A stretch of 19,793 bases of DNA from Bacteroidales bacterium (GTDB taxonomy: Bacteria; Bacteroidota; Bacteroidia; Bacteroidales; UBA932): positions 1 to 19,793 of the forward strand of contig JAEEQI010000021.1 of NCBI GenBank assembly GCA_016285215.1, in the 5' to 3' direction. Below the pieces are notes generated by a model that did not search any database, was not told the DNA's origin, and saw only the letters and a list, made by a program, of their open reading frames with translations. A program made the translations under genes and the position numbers. Numbering within the stretch: position 1 is the stretch's first letter; every line of letters begins with the position of its first letter. Below, piece after piece: positions 8,508 through 16,855 of this stretch.

Positions 8508-9782
8508 ATGGAAAAGAACAAGTTAGATGTGGTACTCGGCCTCCAATGGGGCGACGAGGGTAAAGGCAAAGTAGTGGATGTGCTCACTCCCGCCTACAAG
8601 ATGGTAACCCGTTTCCAGGGTGGCCCCAATGCCGGTCATTCCCTGGTCTTTGGCGGTGACCATTTTGTGCTTCACACGGTTCCCTCCGGTGTTTTCCGCG
8701 AAGGCACTGTGAACGTGATTGGCAACGGCGTGGTCATTGATCCCGTGATTCTGCTGGAAGAGATTGAAGCCATCGAGAAGATGGTGGGAAGCATCACCGG
8801 CAAGCTGGTCATCTCCAAGCGCGCCCACCTCATCCTTCCCACTCACCGTATGCTGGACGCCGCCAGCGAAGCCGCCAAGGGCAAGTCCAAGATTGGATCT
8901 ACCCTCAAGGGCATCGGCCCCACCTATATGGACAAGACGGGCCGAAACGGTCTCCGCGTGGGCGACATCCTGACCCCGGAGTTTGTGGACAAGTACAACG
9001 CCCTCAAGAAAAAGCACGAGGGTCTGCTGGCACAGTACGATTTCCAGTACGACATCACCGACTACGAGAAGCAGTGGATGGCCGCCATCGAGTCCCTCAA
9101 GCGCTTCCCCTTCATTGACACCGAGGTGTACGTGAACGAGGCCCTGGACAAAGGCACGCCCATCCTGGCCGAAGGTGCCCAGGGTTCCCTGCTGGACATC
9201 GACTTCGGCACTTATCCTTTTGTCACTTCTTCCAACACCCTCAGCGCCGGCGTGTGCACGGGTCTGGGCATTGCTCCTTCCCGCGTGGGCAACGTGTACG
9301 GCATCTTCAAGGCCTACTGCACCCGCGTGGGCAGCGGTCCCTTCCCCACCGAGCTCTTTGACGAGGACGGTGAGCGCCTCCGCCAGATTGGCCACGAGTT
9401 CGGTGCCACCACGGGCCGTCCCCGCCGCACCGGCTGGCTGGATATGGTAGCCCTCAAGTACACCGTTATGATGAACGGCGTAACGGATCTGATTATGATG
9501 AAATCCGACGTGCTGGACGACTTTGACACCATCAAGGTGGCCGTAGCTTACGAAGAGAACGGTAAGACCATCACCGACTTCCCCTACGACGGCGGTGAGC
9601 ACGTGAAACCCGTATACAAAGAATTCCCCGGATGGAAAACCTCGCTCAGCGGACTCCGCCGTTACGAGGATTTCCCCGAGGCCTTCAAACAGTATATCTC
9701 TTATATCGAGAAGGAGACCGGCTGCCGGATCAAGATTGTATCCGTGGGACCGGACCGCGATGCTACCGTAGTGCGCTACTAG
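8508..9782 (+). CDS. purA: Adenylosuccinate synthetase
   Basis: The 424-residue enzyme converts IMP and aspartate to adenylosuccinate using GTP, the first of two steps from IMP to AMP. The N terminus has the phosphate loop [11 protein letters not shown] (residues 11-21) with catalytic Asp16, followed by GPNAGHS with catalytic His44. Further motifs are [14 protein letters not shown] and [10 protein letters not shown]. The ATG at 8508 directly precedes the conserved N terminus. A longer frame from 8445 would overlap purF and adds unconserved residues. The gap to purF is 13 bases, so the gene is the last member of the carAB-glnN-purF operon. Its stop codon shares the palindrome CTAG with the stop of convergent purB, which performs the next step. 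Confidence 0.96.
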   Translation: MEKNKLDVVLGLQWGDEGKGKVVDVLTPAYKMVTRFQGGPNAGHSLVFGGDHFVLHTVPSGVFREGTVNVIGNGVVIDPVILLEEIEAIEKMVGSITGKLVISKRAHLILPTHRMLDAASEAAKGKSKIGSTLKGIGPTYMDKTGRNGLRVGDILTPEFVDKYNALKKKHEGLLAQYDFQYDITDYEKQWMAAIESLKRFPFIDTEVYVNEALDKGTPILAEGAQGSLLDIDFGTYPFVTSSNTLSAGVCTGLGIAPSRVGNVYGIFKAYCTRVGSGPFPTELFDEDGERLRQIGHEFGATTGRPRRTGWLDMVALKYTVMMNGVTDLIMMKSDVLDDFDTIKVAVAYEENGKTITDFPYDGGEHVKPVYKEFPGWKTSLSGLRRYEDFPEAFKQYISYIEKETGCRIKIVSVGPDRDATVVRY

Positions 9783-11074
9783 GCAATACCCACGCGAGAG
9801 AAAATCTCGTCAACGTTCTTGAAATAATAGTCCAAGGTGAAGCAATCATCCAGCTCTGCCTTGGACAATTTCTTTGTAACGTCTTCGGAGGCCTCCAGCA
9901 GGGTCTTGTAATCCTTATTGTTGGTCCAGGCATCCATTGCGATGGGCTGCACGGTGTCGTAAGCCTGCTCGCGGGAGAGACCCTTGGCAATGAGGGCGTT
10001 CATCACGCGCTGGGCAAAGATGACGCCGCGGGTGCGGTAGATGTTGGCCATCATAGTCTCCGGGTACACCACCAGGTTCTCAAGAATACCCTTGAAACGC
10101 TGAAGCATATAGTCCAGGAGCTCGGTGGCGTCCGGGAGAACGATGCGCTCCGTGCTAGAGTGGGATATGTCACGCTCGTGCCAGAGGGCCACGTTCTCGT
10201 AGGCGGTGGCCATATAGCCGCGCATCACGCGGGCGCAGCCCACGATGTTTTCTGAGCTGATGGGGTTGCGCTTGTGAGGCATAGCGCTGGAGCCCTTCTG
10301 GCCCTTGCGGAAAGCCTCTTCCACCTCTCGGACCTCCGTACGCTGGAGGTTGCGCACCTCAAAGGCCATCTGCTCCAGGGTGGAGGCAATGAGGGCCAGG
10401 GTGCCCACGTAGCAGGCGTGGCGGTCACGCTGCAGCACCTGGGTGGAGATATTGGCCGAAGCAATGCCCAGCTTCTCGCACACATAGTCCTGAATGAACG
10501 GAGGGATGTTGGCAAAGTTGCCAACGGCGCCGCTCATCTTACCGGCCTCAACGCCGGCGGCGGCATAGTCAAAGCGCTCGATGTTGCGCTTCATCTCTTC
10601 AAACCAGAGGGCCCATTTAAGGCCGAAGGAAGTGATGTCGGCGTGGATACCGTGGGTGCGGCCGATGCAAGGGGTTGCCTTGAATTCCAGGGCGCGGCGG
10701 CGCAGCACTTCCAGGAATTCCTCCAGGTCTTTGCGGAGGATGGCGTTGGCCTGCTTGAGCAGGTAACCGTTGGCGGTGTCCACCACGTCGGTGGAGGTGA
10801 GGCCGTAGTGAACCCACTTGCGCTCCTCTCCCAGGCTCTCGCTCACGGCACGGGTGAAGGCCACCACGTCGTGACGGGTCTGCTCTTCAATCTCGCGGAT
10901 GCGGCTTACTTCAAAGCGGGCATTGGCGCGGATCTTCTCCACATCCTCTGCGGGAATCACGCCCAGCTTGCTCCAGGCTTCGCAGGAAAGGGTTTCTACT
11001 TCCAGATAGGCGCCAAACTTGTTTTCCTCGGTCCATACATCGCGCATGACCTTTCTAGAATAACGCTCAATCAT
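9779..11074 (-). CDS. purB: Adenylosuccinate lyase
   Basis: The 431-residue enzyme of the fumarase/aspartase superfamily cleaves SAICAR to AICAR and adenylosuccinate to AMP, releasing fumarate. The superfamily signature [10 protein letters not shown] lies at about 262-271, with the catalytic serine in its flexible loop. [15 protein letters not shown] and [10 protein letters not shown] supply other active-site residues, including the histidine of RTHG. The short N terminus MIERYSRK is standard. The gene lies 3 bases downstream of purC and is surely cotranscribed with it. It converges on purA with a 4-base overlap at 9779-9782, leaving no room for a separate terminator. purC makes SAICAR, a PurB substrate, and purA makes the other. 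Confidence 0.96.
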   Translation of the reverse strand: MIERYSRKVMRDVWTEENKFGAYLEVETLSCEAWSKLGVIPAEDVEKIRANARFEVSRIREIEEQTRHDVVAFTRAVSESLGEERKWVHYGLTSTDVVDTANGYLLKQANAILRKDLEEFLEVLRRRALEFKATPCIGRTHGIHADITSFGLKWALWFEEMKRNIERFDYAAAGVEAGKMSGAVGNFANIPPFIQDYVCEKLGIASANISTQVLQRDRHACYVGTLALIASTLEQMAFEVRNLQRTEVREVEEAFRKGQKGSSAMPHKRNPISSENIVGCARVMRGYMATAYENVALWHERDISHSSTERIVLPDATELLDYMLQRFKGILENLVVYPETMMANIYRTRGVIFAQRVMNALIAKGLSREQAYDTVQPIAMDAWTNNKDYKTLLEASEDVTKKLSKAELDDCFTLDYYFKNVDEIFSRVGIA

Positions 11075-11077
11075 AGT

Positions 11078-12022
11078 TTAGCAGGTTTTGAGGAAGTCCA
11101 GGATGTTCTTTTCAATGCGGGCGGCCACATTCTCGCACTCGGTGCGCTCGAAGGGCTTGTCGCTGAGCTTGTTGTAAAGCTCGATGTATCTTTCGGTGAT
11201 TCCGTTCACTACCTCGGGGGTCATCTCGGGGACCTTCTGTCCTTCCTTGCCCTGGAAGCCGCCGGCCATAAGCCATTCGCGAACGAACTCCTTGGAGAGC
11301 TGCTTCTGGTGCTCACCCTTGGCCAGGCGCTCGGCGTAGCCTTCGGCATAGAAATAACGGGAAGAATCCGGGGTGTGAATCTCGTCCATCAGGACAATCT
11401 GGCCGTTGCGCTTGCCAAACTCGTACTTGGTGTCCACCAGGATGAGGCCTTTCTTGGCAGCGATCTCCGTTCCTCTCTGGAACAGGGCCAGGGTGTATTT
11501 TTCAAGCTGTTCGTATTCATCGGCCGGGACAATGCCGCGGGCAATGATTTCCTCTTTGCTAATGTCTTCGTCGTGACCTTCGGCCGCCTTGGTGGTGGGG
11601 GTGATGATGGGCTGAGGGAGTTTCTGGTTCTCCTTGAGGCCCTCGGGAAGGGTGACGCCGCAGAGGGTACGGTTTCCGGCCTTGTACTCACGCCAGGCGT
11701 GACCGGCCAGGTAACCGCGGACTACCATTTCCACCTTGTAAGGCTCGCAACGGTAACCAATGGTAACCATAGGGTCAACGGTGGCCACTTTCCAGTTGGG
11801 AAGGATGTCCTGGGTAAGATCGAGGAACTGGGCTGCAATCTGATTCAGAACCTGTCCCTTGTAGGGGATGCCTTCCGGCAGCACCACGTCAAAGGCGGAG
11901 ATGCGGTCGGTGGCTACCATTACCAGGTAACCGTTGTTAAGGCTGTAAACATCGCGAACTTTTCCCGTGTACTTGGACTCCTGACCGGGAAGCTGGAAAT
12001 CGGTTTTTACGACTGCTTTCAT
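11078..12022 (-). CDS. purC: Phosphoribosylaminoimidazole-succinocarboxamide synthase (SAICAR synthetase)
   Basis: The 314-residue enzyme joins CAIR and aspartate with ATP to give SAICAR in purine synthesis. Characteristic segments are GKVRDVYSL near the N terminus, [48 protein letters not shown] and [12 protein letters not shown]. The length fits the approximately 300-residue eukaryote-like SAICAR synthetases more than the 240-residue E. coli type. It is the first gene of the purC-purB unit and diverges from the export operon. The start codon has no clear Shine-Dalgarno sequence. A TAnnTTTG element lies about 30 bases upstream on the minus strand. Confidence 0.96.
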   Translation of the reverse strand: MKAVVKTDFQLPGQESKYTGKVRDVYSLNNGYLVMVATDRISAFDVVLPEGIPYKGQVLNQIAAQFLDLTQDILPNWKVATVDPMVTIGYRCEPYKVEMVVRGYLAGHAWREYKAGNRTLCGVTLPEGLKENQKLPQPIITPTTKAAEGHDEDISKEEIIARGIVPADEYEQLEKYTLALFQRGTEIAAKKGLILVDTKYEFGKRNGQIVLMDEIHTPDSSRYFYAEGYAERLAKGEHQKQLSKEFVREWLMAGGFQGKEGQKVPEMTPEVVNGITERYIELYNKLSDKPFERTECENVAARIEKNILDFLKTC

Positions 12023-12051
12023 TGTTTTATCAGTGTGTGTTTTAAATCATA

Positions 12052-12059
12052 CAAAGATA
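12052..12059 (-). promoter_or_regulatory. Putative purC promoter -7 element
   Basis: On the minus strand TATCTTTG (plus-strand CAAAGATA) matches the Bacteroidota consensus TAnnTTTG. It lies 29 bases upstream of the purC ATG, giving a leader of about 25 nt. The -33 box is not convincing. Confidence 0.55.
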
Positions 12060-12102
12060 CTCATTCTAGACGGATTATGCCACTATTTTTTAAAATTATT
12101 TA

Positions 12103-12134
12103 TTTGCATTAAAAGCCTATTATTGTTATGTTTG
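12103..12134 (+). promoter_or_regulatory. Putative exporter-operon promoter (TTTG-N20-TAnnTTTG)
   Basis: TTTG at 12103-12106 and TATGTTTG at 12127-12134 are separated by exactly 20 bases, matching both boxes and the spacing of the Bacteroidota housekeeping promoter. The -7 box ends only three bases before the ATG at 12138. The transcript would therefore start at or just next to the start codon and be nearly leaderless, unless an additional promoter is used. Confidence 0.6.
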
Positions 12135-12137
12135 TAT

Positions 12138-13004
12138 ATGATTAGTCAGAATCCCTTTACTCAGGACAGTCGCCAAAAGAAGCTACAGTCCCCCAATCAG
12201 ATTGGCAGCACCCTAAAAGTCACGGCCCTGCCCACTTATTTGTTAGTTCTTACAGCCCTTCTTCTGATAGGAGCTTTCTTTGTTTGGGGATTCCTGGGAA
12301 CGGTTTCAGACAAGGTCTATTACAGCGGCGTGGTATTCCCGCTGGAAGGTACTTCGGACGTATCGCTGCCCAACCGGGGTATGGTCCGTACCATCTTTGT
12401 CCATAGCGGAGACCACGTAAGCCGCGGCCAGTCCGTAGCCCTCATTTCCGTAGACAACAGCTATAGCATCCTTACCAGCACGGTAGAGGGAACGGTTATC
12501 AGCACCAAAGTAGACAACGAGCCCTTCGAGGCCTTCGAACCCATCATCAGCGTCATCAGCGGCAACGAGGCCCAGACGCAGCGTACTATGCTCATAGCCT
12601 ACATAGACAACGCCGGCCAGAGAGACCTGCGGGAAGGAATGGGCGCCCAGGTGTGGCCAGAGGATGAGAAGAGAGACGAGATTGGTTACGTGAGAGGCCG
12701 CGTGATGCGTATAGACCGCTACCCCGTATCGGCCAATGAAGTGCGCCAGACCCTCAAGAACGAGGAGATGGCCAGCCGCCTGCTGGAGTCCGGGCATATG
12801 ATGTATCAAGTCAATATAGAGCTGATGCGCTCGGAGCAGAACCCCACCCTGTACGACTGGTCCTTCGGCCAGCCCGATGATGTTAGCATGAACGTGGGCA
12901 CTTACTGCTCCGTCCTTAGCGAGACGCGCCGACGCAGTATGTTCCAGTATCTGTTTGAAGGGGCCAGAACCTGGTTCCGCGCCATAAAACTCAGGGCCGA
13001 ATGA
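12138..13004 (+). CDS. HlyD-like adaptor, NHLM-type secretion protein, without coiled-coil hairpin
   Basis: The 288-residue inner-membrane adaptor likely belongs to the ABC exporter encoded just downstream. After a polar N terminus there is one membrane segment at about 32-54, which would place the rest in the periplasm. A lipoyl-like domain spans about 76-140: GMVRTIFVHSGDHVSRGQ is the first half and TVEGTVISTKVDNEPFEAFE the second. In ordinary HlyD/MacA adaptors these halves flank a long helical hairpin; here only about six residues separate them. A beta-barrel-like region follows, with LREGMGAQVWPEDEKRDEIG, which recalls NHLM bacteriocin-system secretion proteins. The ATG at 12138 is chosen because it precedes the membrane segment and follows a good promoter. 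A longer frame to 12033 would run through that promoter. The stop overlaps the next start (ATGA). Confidence 0.75.
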   Translation: MISQNPFTQDSRQKKLQSPNQIGSTLKVTALPTYLLVLTALLLIGAFFVWGFLGTVSDKVYYSGVVFPLEGTSDVSLPNRGMVRTIFVHSGDHVSRGQSVALISVDNSYSILTSTVEGTVISTKVDNEPFEAFEPIISVISGNEAQTQRTMLIAYIDNAGQRDLREGMGAQVWPEDEKRDEIGYVRGRVMRIDRYPVSANEVRQTLKNEEMASRLLESGHMMYQVNIELMRSEQNPTLYDWSFGQPDDVSMNVGTYCSVLSETRRRSMFQYLFEGARTWFRAIKLRAE

Positions 13005-14746
13005 GTAAATCCACCCATAAGGGTTCGGCGTCCACCGCAACGCTCATCCGCCGCTTCAACCGGGGCTGCCAGGGTTTCTTCATAGTTACCTTCCTGCTCC
13101 TGATTGGAGATATGGCCTCTTACCTGCTGCCGCCTTTCTTCCAACAGGTATACACGGATAATATCATCACGCAGAAGAACCCCGAGTGGTTCTCGCCCCT
13201 GATGATTTTCTACGCCCTGCTGTTTGTGCTGGAGCTCACCATCTGGCTGCTGCTCAATCCCCTGCGCAGAAGGGAGTTTGCCAAACTGGGCATCAACTCC
13301 TCTTCCCGGTATGTGCTCAACCTGCTGCAGCTGCCTATGAGTTCCATAGACCGTTTTTCGGCCGGTGAACTGGTGGCCCGCTATTCCAGCATCAAGAACA
13401 TCGGAGCCGCTATGGACCATTTCTCCTATGCCCTGGTCCTGGTCCTCAGACCCATCGTCTGCGCCTGGCTGCTGGTTATGTACAGCTGGAAACTAGGCCT
13501 GGTGGTGCTGCTTTCTATGATTCTGCTGGTGATTGTGATGCGCACAACCTCCAGAAGCATCAAGAAGAGAGCCAAGGGTTCGGAAGAAACGGACGCCCGC
13601 CTGCAAGGCGTAACTATGACGGGCATCAAGAATATTGAAACCATCAAGTCCACCGGCGGAGAAAGAATCTTCTTTGCCAAATGGCAGAGAACCTATACCA
13701 AAGCCCTCAACGCCCGCGTACGCACCACAACCGGTACAATGAGCATCGGCTCCCTGCCCCTGCTGGTCCTGAATATGTGCAACGCCCTCATCCTGTGCCT
13801 GGGCGCCTGGTATATCCTGCAGGGTGAACTGACGCCCGGTATGCTGCTGGCCTCCCAGGCCCTGGCAACCAGCATTACCTTCCCCATCAACTCGGTGGTA
13901 AGCTCCACGCAGGAGATTTACCGCTCTCACGCGGCTATGGAGCGTCTGGAAGAAGTGGAAGAAGAAGCCGCCAAGGGCAATCCCCTCACCCTCTCGGACG
14001 CAGACGTCCTGCCGGACCGTCCCAAGCTGAGGGGAGAGGTAGAGCTGCGCAATGTGACCTTTGGCTACGACCGCAACAACCCGCCCATCCTCAAGAACTT
14101 CTCCCTCAAGATCAACCCCGGAGAGCGGGTGGCCTTCGTGGGTTTCTCCGGCTGCGGAAAGAGCACCATAGCCAAGCTCATCTCAGGCCTGTACGAGCCG
14201 TGGGAAGGAGAGGTGCTGCTGGACGGCATCCCCGTGGCGCAGCTGGACCGCGCCCTCAAGAACAACTCCCTGTCGGTGGTCAACCAGGACATCACCCTCT
14301 TTGAAGGTCCCATAGCAGACAACATCAAGATGTGGGACAGTTCCATCGAAGACTTCTCTATGGTGATGGCTGCGCACGACGCCCAGATCCACGACGACAT
14401 AGCAGCCCGTCCGGGAGCCTACCATTCCCTCCTTACGGAGAACGGCAAGAACTTCAGCGGCGGCCAGCGTCAGCGCATTGAGATTGCCACCGCCCTGGCC
14501 AAAGACCCTTCCATCCTCATTATGGACGAGGGAACATCGGCCCTGGATCCCAAGACGGAAGAACTGGTGATGCAGCATATCAGCAACCTGGGCATCACGC
14601 TGGTGCTCATTGCCCACCGCCTGAGCACCATCCGCGACTGCGACTGCATCTATGTGATGGAAAAAGGCCATCTGCTGCAGCAGGGCACGCACGACGAGCT
14701 GGCCCGGCAGGAAGGTCTGTACAGTGAACTCCTTAAATATGCCTGA
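13001..14746 (+). CDS. ABC transporter, fused permease-ATPase, NHLM-like but lacking a C39 peptidase
   Basis: The 581-residue half-transporter is an inner-membrane exporter powered by ATP. Residues 1 to about 310 form the exporter membrane domain, with hydrophobic segments near 22-45, 65-85, 145-185 and 255-300. The nucleotide-binding domain has Walker A GFSGCGKST (381-389), signature FSGGQ (485-489), Walker B ILIMDE with catalytic Glu510, and the H-loop His539, so it should be active. The membrane region, with IETIKSTGGERIFFAKWQ, resembles the NHLM peptidase/ATP-binding transporter. Members of that family carry an N-terminal C39 cysteine peptidase of about 130-150 residues that cuts the leader from the cargo. 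Here the protein starts directly before the first membrane helix, so that domain is absent. It probably pairs with the next gene product as a heterodimer. Confidence 0.85.
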   Translation: MSKSTHKGSASTATLIRRFNRGCQGFFIVTFLLLIGDMASYLLPPFFQQVYTDNIITQKNPEWFSPLMIFYALLFVLELTIWLLLNPLRRREFAKLGINSSSRYVLNLLQLPMSSIDRFSAGELVARYSSIKNIGAAMDHFSYALVLVLRPIVCAWLLVMYSWKLGLVVLLSMILLVIVMRTTSRSIKKRAKGSEETDARLQGVTMTGIKNIETIKSTGGERIFFAKWQRTYTKALNARVRTTTGTMSIGSLPLLVLNMCNALILCLGAWYILQGELTPGMLLASQALATSITFPINSVVSSTQEIYRSHAAMERLEEVEEEAAKGNPLTLSDADVLPDRPKLRGEVELRNVTFGYDRNNPPILKNFSLKINPGERVAFVGFSGCGKSTIAKLISGLYEPWEGEVLLDGIPVAQLDRALKNNSLSVVNQDITLFEGPIADNIKMWDSSIEDFSMVMAAHDAQIHDDIAARPGAYHSLLTENGKNFSGGQRQRIEIATALAKDPSILIMDEGTSALDPKTEELVMQHISNLGITLVLIAHRLSTIRDCDCIYVMEKGHLLQQGTHDELARQEGLYSELLKYA

Positions 14747-14749
14747 TGT

Positions 14750-16855
14750 ATGAATAATCCTTTCTTTGAGCAGCTGGTGCAGCGAATAGAGGGTGACCGT
14801 CAGGCCCTGAATCAGACCGCCGATATCTTCCGCGGAATGATTGACCGCAAGATGTGGCAGAAACTGACCCGTCAGAAGGAGATTCCCTCAGACCTTAACG
14901 AACTGGAGACCCTCCTCTACAAAAACCAGATTTTCTTTAACCAGATAGAGCTGGAGGGCCATTGGTGGTCGCGTTCCTCGGGCAAGCTCCTGGCCTTCAC
15001 GGCCCAGGAAGACAGGCCCGTCATCCTCACCCCCGGCTTTGCCGACTATACTTTCATTGACCCCGCTTCGGGAAAGCGCTGTTCGGCCCGTAAAGAAAGC
15101 CAGCTTCTCAAGAAGGAGGCTTTCACCCTTTGCTATCCCCTGCCCGGCGGCAAACTCACCGTCACTTCCTTCCTGTGGTTTGCCCTGCGGCAGCTCAACC
15201 CCTATGACTATGTTTGCGGCCTGCTGGCCTGCCTGGGCGTGGTGCTGCTCACTATGGTTACCCCTTATATCTGCAAGCTGCTGTTCAACGAGGTAATTCC
15301 TTCGGGAGACGCCTCCCAGCTCACGCCCATTGCCGTGCTGCTGTTTAGCGCAGCGGCCGGTCTGGTAACCGTTCAGCTTTCCCGCAACTACTTGGTGGTG
15401 AGAATGAAAGACAAGACGGAGTACGCTATGCAGGCTCCCCTGATGGCCCGTCTCCTGATGCTGCCCACCACCTTCTTCAAGCAGTATGCGCCCGGTGACC
15501 TGTCCAACCGTGTCCTGTCTGTGGTGAGACTGTTCACCAAGCTCACGGAAGATATGCTCTCCACCATCCTTTCGCTGCTGTTCACGGCCGTGATGTTTAT
15601 CCAGTTCTTCACGTACGGCGGACCGCTCCTGTGGACAGGCATCCTGGTCATTGCCCTGTACCTGCTGTGCATCTACAGCGTGTACTACTTCAGAAAGAAC
15701 GTGCAGAACAGCGCCAACGCCGCCGGCTCCAAACTCACCGGCGTCATCTACAACCTGGTGTCCGGCGCCCAGAAGATCCGCACCAACGGGGCCGAAATCC
15801 GGGCCTTCCGCCACTGGGCGGTGGCTTACGAGCCCTCCGAGCCCAACGGCAGCCGCTACCCGGCTATGTTCAGCATTGGCAACTCCCTGAGCTACAACTT
15901 CCGCCTGGTTCCCCTGCTGGTCACTATGCTGGCGGCCTGGCACTTCGGCCTGGGTCTGTCGGACTATATTGCCTACTGCAGCGTACTCACCATTGCCACC
16001 CGTGCCGTGGAAGAGTTTGAGAGAATTACCAAGGACGTGGCGGTGCTGGGACCGGAACTCCGGCTCTGCTCCCCCATCCTGGAAACCACCTCCGAGAGCG
16101 AGACCGGAGACGTGCTGCTGCGCAGAGTGAGCGGCAGCATTGACATCCGCGGCCTCAAGTTCCGCTACTCGGAAGATATGCCTTACATCTTTGACGGGCT
16201 GGATCTGCACATCAATCCCGGAGATTACGTGGCCTTCGTGGGCCCCTCCGGCTGCGGCAAATCCACCCTCGTGCGCCTGATGCTGGGCTTCGAAAAGGCC
16301 GAAAGCGGCTCCATCTTCTACGACGAGCACAACCTGGATGACATCAACAAACCCAGCCTCCGCCGCTACTGCGTGAGCATCTGCCTGCAGGACGGCCAGC
16401 TGGTAGAGGGGACCATCCGGGAAAACATCCTCTTTGGCAACGAAGAATTCTCCGACGATGAGGTCTGGGAAGCCGCCCGCCAGGCATCCCTGGACAAGGA
16501 TATCCAGGGACTCCCACAGGGCCTGGATACGCCCATCACCGCAGACGGTTCCGGCGTTTCCGGCGGCCAGAAACAGCGCATCCTGATGGCCCGCGCCCTC
16601 ATCCGCAAGCCCCGCATCATCTTCCTGGACGAAGCTACTTCGGCCCTGGATAACATTAGCCAGCACGTCATTGCGGAGAACCTGGCCAACCTCAAATGCA
16701 CCCGCATCACCATTGCGCACCGTATGAGCACCATCCGCCAGTGCAACCGCATCATCGTTCTCGCCGGCGGCAAGGTAGCCGAAGACGGAACGTACGATGA
16801 GCTCCTGGCCAAGGGCGGCTACTTCAGTGAAATCATTAAACGGCAGACGGTATGA
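14750..16855 (+). CDS. ABC transporter, fused permease-ATPase with N-terminal cytoplasmic domain, NHLM-like
   Basis: The 701-residue protein has an N-terminal soluble domain of about 145 residues, then the exporter membrane domain (about 155-420) and an ATPase domain. The N-terminal domain contains RPVILTPGFADYTFIDPASG and has no catalytic Cys/His pair of a C39 peptidase. It resembles the extra N-terminal domain of NHLM-system ATP-binding transporters. Motifs are Walker A GPSGCGKST (498-506), signature VSGGQ (603-607), Walker B IIFLDE with Glu628, and H-loop His657, so both ATPase sites of a heterodimer with the previous protein could be competent. The gene starts 3 bases after the upstream stop and overlaps the next gene by four bases. 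Substrate is unknown; a ribosomally made peptide is the family expectation. Confidence 0.85.
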   Translation: MNNPFFEQLVQRIEGDRQALNQTADIFRGMIDRKMWQKLTRQKEIPSDLNELETLLYKNQIFFNQIELEGHWWSRSSGKLLAFTAQEDRPVILTPGFADYTFIDPASGKRCSARKESQLLKKEAFTLCYPLPGGKLTVTSFLWFALRQLNPYDYVCGLLACLGVVLLTMVTPYICKLLFNEVIPSGDASQLTPIAVLLFSAAAGLVTVQLSRNYLVVRMKDKTEYAMQAPLMARLLMLPTTFFKQYAPGDLSNRVLSVVRLFTKLTEDMLSTILSLLFTAVMFIQFFTYGGPLLWTGILVIALYLLCIYSVYYFRKNVQNSANAAGSKLTGVIYNLVSGAQKIRTNGAEIRAFRHWAVAYEPSEPNGSRYPAMFSIGNSLSYNFRLVPLLVTMLAAWHFGLGLSDYIAYCSVLTIATRAVEEFERITKDVAVLGPELRLCSPILETTSESETGDVLLRRVSGSIDIRGLKFRYSEDMPYIFDGLDLHINPGDYVAFVGPSGCGKSTLVRLMLGFEKAESGSIFYDEHNLDDINKPSLRRYCVSICLQDGQLVEGTIRENILFGNEEFSDDEVWEAARQASLDKDIQGLPQGLDTPITADGSGVSGGQKQRILMARALIRKPRIIFLDEATSALDNISQHVIAENLANLKCTRITIAHRMSTIRQCNRIIVLAGGKVAEDGTYDELLAKGGYFSEIIKRQTV

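Noticed and set aside
10274..12112. Plus-strand open frame of 612 codons across purB and purC
   Set aside because: It is a mirror of the two real minus-strand genes and spans their intergenic boundary. No family is recognisable in it.
12033..12137. N-terminal extension of the HlyD-like adaptor
   Set aside because: The 35 added residues run across a strong promoter match and AT-rich intergenic DNA, and would place an extra hydrophobic segment before the true one.
14888..16720. Antisense open frame of 610 codons in the second ABC transporter gene
   Set aside because: The sense strand encodes a complete ABC transporter with all ATPase motifs, so the antisense frame is explained by codon bias.
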